From Clostridiales bacterium (GTDB lineage: Bacteria > Bacillota > Clostridia > Oscillospirales > JAAYOS01), in the NCBI GenBank assembly GCA_012521525.1, contig JAAYMG010000147.1, forward strand, positions 1-7,114: DNA of 7,114 nt, in the 5' to 3' direction. The notes beneath the pieces are model-generated. The model was not told the origin of the DNA. It saw only the letters and a program-made list of their open reading frames with translations, and did no database searches. Shown in pieces: positions 1 through 5,062 of this stretch (positions are counted from its first letter, which is position 1; the number at the start of each line of letters is the position of its first letter). A program made the translations under genes and the position numbers.

Positions 1-921
1 CGCAGTCGACAATGCGTCACCCAATCCCGAGTCATTAACAAGTACTGTTACTGACTCATAGTACGTTGGCGGCATCAGCGTGTCGGGGTTTATTATATGA
101 CCATATCTTTCACCGTTAACGATATAGTACCTTTCATAACTTCCGCTCGTTATAAGCGACATGTCTGCAATTGACAGCAAAACCAGGTGTTTTTTAGAGC
201 TCTCAAGGTCGGGATTTTGCACACCTACTACCCAGTTCCCGCGGTCATTGCCCCTGTCACCTATGGCCCGAACGTTGCCTCCGGCACTGATGATCATATT
301 CGTTATCCCATTTTCCTCGGCAAGCCGTGCAACCTTTTCGACCGCATATCCTTTTGCCACGGCACCGACATCCAGTCTCATACCGGGGTCGGAAAGATAT
401 ACCGTCGATTCTTTTTCATCAATTATTACCTTATCGATGTCCGTATGTTTTGAGGCTTCCAGTAATTCTTCCATCGGTGGCAAAGAAGCGTTTTCTGGTT
501 CATTCACACCGGCTTCGCGATAGTCATGCCAGATTCTTAGAACAGGACCCATTGCTATGTTTATTTTGCCGTTGGTTACCTCGTATACTTCTCTTGCGAA
601 CAGAAGCAGGTCGATTATTTTTTTGTCGACCTTGACGGGCTCGACACCAGCTTTGTCGTTTATGGTCTTGATGTTATTGAATTCGTAGTCGTTATAAATG
701 TCAAACAGTTCGTGGTAGAGCTTCATATTGTCATATATGAACTCCACGTCCTCGGTAAATGACTCCTCGCTGTCAGAATAACCTACGATCTTTGTGACGG
801 TATTGAACAGCAAAAGAAACTCCGCTTCAAAACGCTTTTGCCCTGCCTTGCAGGAAGTAAGGCAGGCAAATGTCGAAAACACTAAAATCACAGCAATAAA
901 AAAAGGGAATATCTTTTTCAA
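1..921 (-). CDS. fmnB: ApbE-family FMN transferase lipoprotein FmnB, 3' end cut off by the window
   Basis: Open frame of 307 residues from the start to the window edge, with no stop; by ApbE family length only a few tens of residues are missing. ApbE enzymes use FAD and Mg2+ to transfer FMN onto Ser/Thr of target proteins outside the membrane; here the target is expected to be PplA. The N-terminus is a lipoprotein signal peptide with lipobox LTSC (Cys24). ApbE hallmarks are FNTVTKIVGY (39-48), MRLDVGAVAKGYAVEKV (181-197), SAGGNVRAIG (212-221), TSGSYERYY (258-266), GHIINPDT (274-281) and GDALSTA (301-307), the last corresponding to the metal-binding AD.LATA region. The start is TTG, supported by AGAGGTG seven bases upstream and the signal peptide immediately after it. 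The gene follows pplA by 102 bases containing a strong hairpin. The FmnB name rather than a general ApbE call rests on the locus and the lipid anchor. Confidence 0.93.
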   Translation of the reverse strand, partial: MKKIFPFFIAVILVFSTFACLTSCKAGQKRFEAEFLLLFNTVTKIVGYSDSEESFTEDVEFIYDNMKLYHELFDIYNDYEFNNIKTINDKAGVEPVKVDKKIIDLLLFAREVYEVTNGKINIAMGPVLRIWHDYREAGVNEPENASLPPMEELLEASKHTDIDKVIIDEKESTVYLSDPGMRLDVGAVAKGYAVEKVARLAEENGITNMIISAGGNVRAIGDRGNDRGNWVVGVQNPDLESSKKHLVLLSIADMSLITSGSYERYYIVNGERYGHIINPDTLMPPTYYESVTVLVNDSGLGDALSTA

Positions 922-928
922 TGAAATG

Positions 929-935
929 CACCTCT
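929..935 (-). promoter_or_regulatory. Ribosome binding site of fmnB (decides the TTG start)
   Basis: The minus strand reads AGAGGTG seven bases before TTG at 921-919. No ATG nearby gives a complete signal peptide, while the TTG gives MKKIFPFF followed by a hydrophobic core and lipobox. The site lies three bases after the base of the 939-973 hairpin, so folding there could affect ribosome access. Confidence 0.8.
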
Positions 936-938
936 GAG

Positions 939-973
939 CAAATGGGAGCAGTAAGCGAAACTGCCCCCATTTG
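939..973 (-). promoter_or_regulatory. Intercistronic RNA hairpin between pplA and fmnB
   Basis: In the transcript, bases 973-960 pair with 952-939 to give a 14-bp stem with one G-U wobble (965 with 947) and a 7-base loop, UUCGCUU. No run of U follows; the next bases are CUC and then the fmnB Shine-Dalgarno. It is therefore not a standard intrinsic terminator. A 3'-end stabiliser or processing site for pplA mRNA, or partial attenuation lowering fmnB relative to pplA, would fit. Confidence 0.75.
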
Positions 974-1023
974 TTTCTCAGTAAAAATGATTTTTCAGCT
1001 ATTAACTGACCTGTATAAATTAC

Positions 1024-2034
1024 TTACTTAGCGTTGGAAACAGCCTTCTCAACTGCTCCGATCATGCCGTCGATGCTGACTGTGACAGAGGATGTCAGAT
1101 CGCTGGAAGTCGCTTTGTTGCTTTCGTTGACAGCAATGCCGGTAACTTGTGATAAGGTCTTGCCGACCACATACTTAGCAAATGCATCGGCCTGCTCGTT
1201 CCACTCTTTGCCTATGCCGGAGGCGCTCTTCATTCCATACCTCTCGCCGAGCTCTTGCTTCGTCTCATATGTCTGATTCTTATCGGATGTAATCTTGCCG
1301 CTGGCATCAAAGTTTACACCAATCTGAGAAGCATCGATGATGCAGCTTGTGATCTTTCCTTCCGAATTGACAGTGACTGCCGCATAGTGGCTGTAAGCCT
1401 GGGCAAGGCCGTCTTTTTCACCCGCGTCGGCAGATTTGCCAAGGTTCGTAACTATGCCAAGGCCAAGCTTGTCACCCTTCTTAGCACCGAGGCTTTGAGC
1501 ATTGTTTGCGGCCTTCTCGATCGCTTTGATATAGTCGGAGACGTTCATGGTAACGGATGTGGTCAGGTCGGCTTCCTCAGGATATCCGCTCTCATTGACC
1601 TTGATCTTCTTCACCTGATCCACTGTTTTACCCGTTACATACTCAGCCAGGGCATTCGCCTGTTCGTACCATTCCTTGCCGATACCGGAAGCTTTCTTCA
1701 TTCCGTACTCTTCTTTCTTCTCCTGCTTCGACTTTATCTCGGCATTGGGGTCGGCAGTGATCTTGCCTTCCGCGGAGAAGCCGATCACGGTCTGGGCTGA
1801 GTCGATGTAGCAATTGACGATCTTGTTGTCCTTGTCGACGGTTACAGCGACGACTACGGAATCAACCTGACCCGCTCCGTCCCCTTCTCCTGCATCCTTG
1901 GACTTGGCAGTTGAAGAAATCACGGCCAGTCCGGTCTTCAGCTCATCGCCGGCTGTCCCTTTTTGTGTGTTGCAACCAGCAAGCAGGGCTGCTATTAAGA
2001 TAGCGCACAGCATCAAGGCAAAAGCTTTTTTCAT
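1024..2034 (-). CDS. pplA: FMN-binding lipoprotein with two tandem domains, PplA-like extracellular electron carrier
   Basis: Secreted lipoprotein (336 residues from the chosen ATG). The signal peptide is MKKAFALMLC onward, with lipobox LAGC and lipidated Cys21. The mature part is two repeats of one domain, offset by exactly 156 residues. Each contains YGMKxASGIGKEWxEQAxAxAxYVxGKT (starting at 110 and 266) and ends with a motif aligning with the FMN attachment site: DLTTSVT (156-162) and DLTSSVT (312-318). By analogy with Listeria PplA and other FMN_bind proteins, Thr162 and Thr318 should carry FMN through a phosphoester bond made by FmnB. The usual Gly-Ala before that Thr is replaced by Ser-Val in both copies. 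The reduced flavins would pass electrons from membrane quinol to soluble flavins, metals or other acceptors. A TTG twelve bases further upstream would add four residues, but TGAGGT is correctly spaced for the ATG at 2034. It was named originally for a pheromone peptide in its signal sequence; no such peptide is asserted here. Confidence 0.92.
   Translation of the reverse strand: MKKAFALMLCAILIAALLAGCNTQKGTAGDELKTGLAVISSTAKSKDAGEGDGAGQVDSVVVAVTVDKDNKIVNCYIDSAQTVIGFSAEGKITADPNAEIKSKQEKKEEYGMKKASGIGKEWYEQANALAEYVTGKTVDQVKKIKVNESGYPEEADLTTSVTMNVSDYIKAIEKAANNAQSLGAKKGDKLGLGIVTNLGKSADAGEKDGLAQAYSHYAAVTVNSEGKITSCIIDASQIGVNFDASGKITSDKNQTYETKQELGERYGMKSASGIGKEWNEQADAFAKYVVGKTLSQVTGIAVNESNKATSSDLTSSVTVSIDGMIGAVEKAVSNAK
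1081..1569 (-). other. Predicted FMN attachment motifs of PplA (two sites)
   Basis: Bases 1569-1549 encode DLTTSVT (156-162) and 1101-1081 encode DLTSSVT (312-318). The last Thr of each aligns with the flavinylated Thr of FMN_bind proteins and lies before an amphipathic helix (YIKAIEKA, MIGAVEKA), as in that family. Confidence 0.65.
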
Positions 2035-2039
2035 AATTA

Positions 2040-2045
2040 ACCTCA
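2040..2045 (-). promoter_or_regulatory. Ribosome binding site of pplA (decides the ATG start)
   Basis: The minus strand reads TGAGGT, with GAGGT five bases before ATG at 2034-2032. The in-frame TTG at 2046 overlaps this element, so it is unlikely to be the start. Confidence 0.75.
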
Positions 2046-2069
2046 ACTTTAAACTGATAATTTATATTA

Positions 2070-2633
2070 TTACCCAACCCTTTTCAGAGCCGGGATAATA
2101 ACCCTTAACAATGTTGCCGTTGCCGTACCCGCGACGACTCCGGATATCAGCAGGACAGGAAAATACGCTAACGTATAAATGGATGTGTAAATAAAAGCGA
2201 CTGCGACAAGCTGCCCGATATTGTGAAAAATCGAACCGAAAATGCTCAACAAAAAGTATGATAATCTGTTGCCGAATATACACATCAGGGCTATCATGAT
2301 CATCAGGGACAGGAACCCCCCGCTGAAGCTCAGCAGACCGGCTATGACGCCTCTTGTAGCCATGGCAAACATCGATTTTAATACCGCAATGGCAAAAGCC
2401 TGTCTTTTTCTCAGGAAGAAAAGCGCGTACATCACAGCTATGTTCGAAAGCCCGAATTTTACACCCGGAACCGATGGGATCAGCACAGGCATGTTGTTTT
2501 CCACGATCGAAAGAATAAGTGCCATTGCAAACAGAAGCGCCGACAGGACTAGAGATCTGGTCTTTTTTGAAGTCGTTTCCTCTCTGATCGAGTTTATATC
2601 CAAATTTTCAGACATTCTGTTCTTCTTATCCAT
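2070..2633 (-). CDS. eetB: Gx transporter family membrane protein (heptaprenyl diphosphate synthase component I-like), EetB-like
   Basis: Integral membrane protein of 187 residues with a charged cytoplasmic N-terminus (1-27) and about five to six hydrophobic helices. Family signatures are VENNMPVLIPSVPGVKFGLSN (44-64), SFSGGFLSL (102-110) and GSIFHNIGQLV (133-143). They match the Gx transporter/Hpre_diP_synt_I family, whose folds resemble substrate-binding subunits of ECF transporters. Annotations as heptaprenyl diphosphate synthase component I are historical; no catalytic Asp-rich motif is present. In EET loci this protein is called EetB and is needed for electron transfer, with unknown mechanism. 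The chosen ATG has a weak AAGGG element six bases upstream; Met7 is an alternative start. It follows eetA by 74 bases and precedes pplA by 35 bases. Membrane partnership with EetA is plausible from adjacency but unproven. Confidence 0.86.
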   Translation of the reverse strand: MDKKNRMSENLDINSIREETTSKKTRSLVLSALLFAMALILSIVENNMPVLIPSVPGVKFGLSNIAVMYALFFLRKRQAFAIAVLKSMFAMATRGVIAGLLSFSGGFLSLMIMIALMCIFGNRLSYFLLSIFGSIFHNIGQLVAVAFIYTSIYTLAYFPVLLISGVVAGTATATLLRVIIPALKRVG

Positions 2634-2707
2634 TCAAGACCCTTATCCAGTCCAACGATATCAGGGATATCAATATCATGCAATTGATGTAAGACCCAAA
2701 CTTCAAA

Positions 2708-3097
2708 CTATCTGATGATAATGTCGACATCGTCCGCTTCCCGGTCTCCCGCAGGAACTATCTTGATCAGTACTCCGTTTGGCAGACAGGCGGCGCTTTC
2801 GCCGATCATCGTAAGCTTTCCGGTCAGTATGCAAATCTTGTCCGGACAGTCGGAAGCTTCAAAGAAGATGCTTCCGTCCGCTTCCTGGCGGATAACGACA
2901 TTTGGAGCTTCGGCTACGTTTACGGTCCCGGAAATGCCCTGCTTTAACTCAACTACCTTGACCAGATTCCCGTAGTAGTATATTTCAGCCTTTGCCGGCC
3001 TCTCCGAGAAAAAGTACCTGTAACCGATCAGGCCCGAAATGCCTATGGCCAGCATAACAAGTATTACGATCAGATCGGATTTTTTGAAAAATTTCAT
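2708..3097 (-). CDS. eetA: Membrane-anchored NusG domain II protein, EetA-like
   Basis: Small protein of 129 residues with one N-terminal membrane anchor (about 8-28), basic residues before it, and an extracytosolic beta-rich domain of the NusG domain II type. The diagnostic stretch is SDCPDKICILTG (82-93) followed by GESAACLPNGVLIKI (99-113), giving three cysteines (C84, C89, C104) in the family pattern CPDKxC...ACLPN. These could be a redox or metal site outside the membrane; that is inference. EetA and EetB were linked to extracellular electron transfer genetically, with no settled biochemical role. The ATG start has a modest GGTGAG element very close upstream. The gene lies 49 bases after dmkA and 74 bases before eetB, looser than the overlapping upstream genes. 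NusG domain II proteins also occur beside Gx transporters and FMN-binding proteins in other Firmicute loci, so the eetA symbol depends on context. Confidence 0.85.
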   Translation of the reverse strand: MKFFKKSDLIVILVMLAIGISGLIGYRYFFSERPAKAEIYYYGNLVKVVELKQGISGTVNVAEAPNVVIRQEADGSIFFEASDCPDKICILTGKLTMIGESAACLPNGVLIKIVPAGDREADDVDIIIR

Positions 3098-3146
3098 TAC
3101 TCACCACATAACCTGCCGCTCAAGCTGCCAAGCCATTGGCCCGCAT

Positions 3147-4061
3147 TTATATCGGAAACAGACCGCTCAGAAAGATCGATATAGTGACCGTACCCATTAT
3201 AAGCAAATAATTCTTAATTGCAACGGGAAATGTTTCCATCTTATCCTGCTTTTTGAAGAAGACCATGATGTTCTTCTGGACAGGGATCAGAACTACCAGG
3301 GACAACAGGCATAACGGAGAAAGGATGCCGGTCACTACCATCACAACGACCGATAAAAATGCCAAATAATAGAGCGCGGCAAAGACATACAATGACCTCT
3401 TGCCCAAATAGTAAGGCAGCGTATAGCGTTTTACGGTTATGTCCTTTTCGAGATCACAAATATTATTAGCAAGCATTATATTCGCAGTGGTACAAAACGG
3501 GGGTATCGAAAGAAGTATCAGCGAAACGAAAGGCCAGATCTGCAGTCTCAGGTCCAACGCATCCCGGCTCACAGCAAAGGTAAGAAAATGTCCTTCCGGC
3601 ATATTGATGTACAGAACAAGAAACGGGATTGCAAAGCCATAAAAAAAGCCTGAAAAGATCTCACCAAGAGGCTGTCTTGAGATAGGAATTGGACCATAGG
3701 TGTATAAGACACCAAAAGCAAAGCACAATACGCCGACAACCAAAACAACCACATCGGTCAGATAAAACAGATACAGTCCGCATGCAGTGCTCAGCACAAA
3801 GAGGACATAAATAATCAATAGGGCAATACTCCTTTTGAACTGGAGCTGCTGGTGGTTCGTTTTTGTGTCAATGTAATTGTTGATGGCTGTCGTCGTAAGA
3901 TCGAACAGGAACATCCCAAGGAAAAATACGGCCGTTCGCAACGTGTCTATCGGCTGCCCGATAAAAAACAGGTAGGACAGCGTCATCGCAAAAGCAAACA
4001 GGCTCGTTATTTTCGTTGTGATCTCTACATATTTAAGAAAGCGCCTTATCAAATCGATCAC
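3147..4061 (-). CDS. dmkA: UbiA-family prenyltransferase, demethylmenaquinone synthesis (MenA-like)
   Basis: Polytopic membrane prenyltransferase (304 residues, eight to nine hydrophobic segments) expected to join the DmkB polyprenyl chain to 1,4-dihydroxy-2-naphthoate, giving demethylmenaquinone. The first Asp motif, in TTAINNYIDTKTN, keeps N61 and D65 but is shorter on acid residues than the classic NDxxDxxxD. The second motif is ANNICDLEKD (198-207), with D203 and D207 positioned for Mg2+. The conserved cytoplasmic segment YTYGPIPISRQPLGE (120-134) is typical of MenA/UbiA proteins. The gene starts with GTG one base inside the dmkB stop codon (TAGTG). Its possible Shine-Dalgarno AAAGAGG is only two bases from that GTG, so TTG at codon 4 is a realistic alternative start; either way translation is likely coupled to dmkB. 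The housekeeping menA is the main alternative identity, but the paired synthase and flanking EET genes favour dmkA. Confidence 0.9.
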   Translation of the reverse strand: MIDLIRRFLKYVEITTKITSLFAFAMTLSYLFFIGQPIDTLRTAVFFLGMFLFDLTTTAINNYIDTKTNHQQLQFKRSIALLIIYVLFVLSTACGLYLFYLTDVVVLVVGVLCFAFGVLYTYGPIPISRQPLGEIFSGFFYGFAIPFLVLYINMPEGHFLTFAVSRDALDLRLQIWPFVSLILLSIPPFCTTANIMLANNICDLEKDITVKRYTLPYYLGKRSLYVFAALYYLAFLSVVVMVVTGILSPLCLLSLVVLIPVQKNIMVFFKKQDKMETFPVAIKNYLLIMGTVTISIFLSGLFPI

Positions 4062-5062
4062 TACCTCTTTTTGGTGCCGTGGTAAGCCTTGTCCAGTATT
4101 TCCATCAGATAATGACGTTTCTCTTCGGTCATATCAAGCCTGTCAATGACCTTTACCGCCTTATCATAATACTTTCTTGCGACGACGCGGGTCTGCTTAA
4201 TTCCTCCTGCCCCGATCACAAGACGGGCGAGTTCGGTTTTGGACAGTGCATTTTGGGCAGCCTTGACTTTCAGTCCATGCTCATTGGCGAACGCAAAAAT
4301 AAGAGGCAGCGTTATGACTCCCTGTTCAAAATCCGACCGGACCGTTTTCCTTGCACTCGCCTCAGTGTCCTCATAGTCTATACAGTCGTCCGTCAGTTGA
4401 AAGATCATCCCCACATAACGGCCGAGCCGCATATAGTCACGGTGGACCGATGTGTTTTCAGAGATTATTACTGCGCCTGCCAGGAAAGACGCCTCAAACA
4501 AGGCTGCAGTCTTGCCGGATATGATTTTGAGATACTTGTAAACGGACAAATCAAGATTGCCGTTGTTGATGTGCTGATTGAGTTCCCCGAGGCAGATCCT
4601 GCTTACATAGTCCGGGAAATTGAACTTTACATAGTTCTCCGCGTTCTCTACACCGGACGCTGTCCTCAGTGCAAGGGCAAGCAGATAATCCCCGCATATG
4701 ATCGCGGTCTTGCGCCCGTACTTCCTATGGAGCGTGACTACACCTCTGCGCACTTCCGCATCATCAATAACATCGTCGTGTACAAGGGTCGCCAGATGGA
4801 GGATCTCCACGGCGGCGGCAAGTTTGACCGCATTTGGGTGGACATTGTTGCTCATGTCCATCGAGCAGGCGAGCAGCGATTTAGCACGGATAAACTTCCC
4901 GCTTGCCTTCCTTATGTGCTCCAGATAACGTCCAATCAAAGGCGGAGAAGCTGACAGTGCTTTGTCAACTTCTCTCTTCGTCGCTTCAAAAGCCTCCAGA
5001 TAGGAAAGCTGATAGGTGCGTTCCTCGATTTCTACAGATTTATTCACAGGCTGATTAATCAT
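4061..5062 (-). CDS. dmkB: Long-chain polyprenyl diphosphate synthase (heptaprenyl diphosphate synthase component II type)
   Basis: Trans-type isoprenyl diphosphate synthase of 333 residues, close to the family length. It should extend allylic diphosphates with isopentenyl diphosphate to make the side chain of the demethylmenaquinone used by this locus. The first Asp-rich motif is VHDDVIDD (94-101) and the second is DDCID (225-229) after GMIFQLT; both bind Mg-diphosphate. GKT at 183-185 and the GELNQ segment (159-163) are also family hallmarks. The normally GKRLRP-like substrate motif reads GKFIRA (55-60): Lys56 and Arg59 remain, Pro is replaced. Small residues just before the first DD (Ala91, Thr92) fit a long-chain product, but exact length cannot be read. 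The ATG overlaps the ndh2 stop (ATGATTAA), implying translational coupling, and the TAG stop shares a base with the dmkA GTG. The dmkB name comes from the locus; a general menaquinone role is the alternative. Confidence 0.92.
   Translation of the reverse strand: MINQPVNKSVEIEERTYQLSYLEAFEATKREVDKALSASPPLIGRYLEHIRKASGKFIRAKSLLACSMDMSNNVHPNAVKLAAAVEILHLATLVHDDVIDDAEVRRGVVTLHRKYGRKTAIICGDYLLALALRTASGVENAENYVKFNFPDYVSRICLGELNQHINNGNLDLSVYKYLKIISGKTAALFEASFLAGAVIISENTSVHRDYMRLGRYVGMIFQLTDDCIDYEDTEASARKTVRSDFEQGVITLPLIFAFANEHGLKVKAAQNALSKTELARLVIGAGGIKQTRVVARKYYDKAVKVIDRLDMTEEKRHYLMEILDKAYHGTKKR

Noticed and set aside
939..980. Rho-independent terminator after pplA
   Set aside because: The hairpin is strong, but the transcript continues with CUCAGAGG instead of a U-run and leads straight into fmnB. 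On the plus strand a short T-rich stretch follows, but no plus-strand gene ends there.
1255..1800. 181-codon open frame on the plus strand
   Set aside because: It is antisense to pplA; the two-domain repeat on the other strand explains the sequence.
2047..2100. Internal promoter before pplA (TATAAA-like stretch)
   Set aside because: The A/T-rich sequence offers a -10-like hexamer, but the position 17 bases upstream (CTCTGA) is a poor -35 match.
2636..2697. Repeated AAGACCC (2636-2642, 2691-2697) and two GATATC palindromes (2657-2662, 2666-2671) in the eetA-eetB gap
   Set aside because: The elements are short, in an A/T-rich 74-base gap, and form no convincing long stem or promoter; no small ORF with a ribosome binding site was seen.
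3127..3140. Small inverted repeat GCCAA-gcca-TTGGC between dmkA and eetA
   Set aside because: Only a 5-bp stem with a 4-base loop, no U-tract and no link to a start site; easily chance.
4079..4954. 291-codon open frame on the plus strand
   Set aside because: It lies entirely antisense to dmkB, which has all catalytic motifs; the translated product shows no domain pattern and no ribosome binding site was evident.
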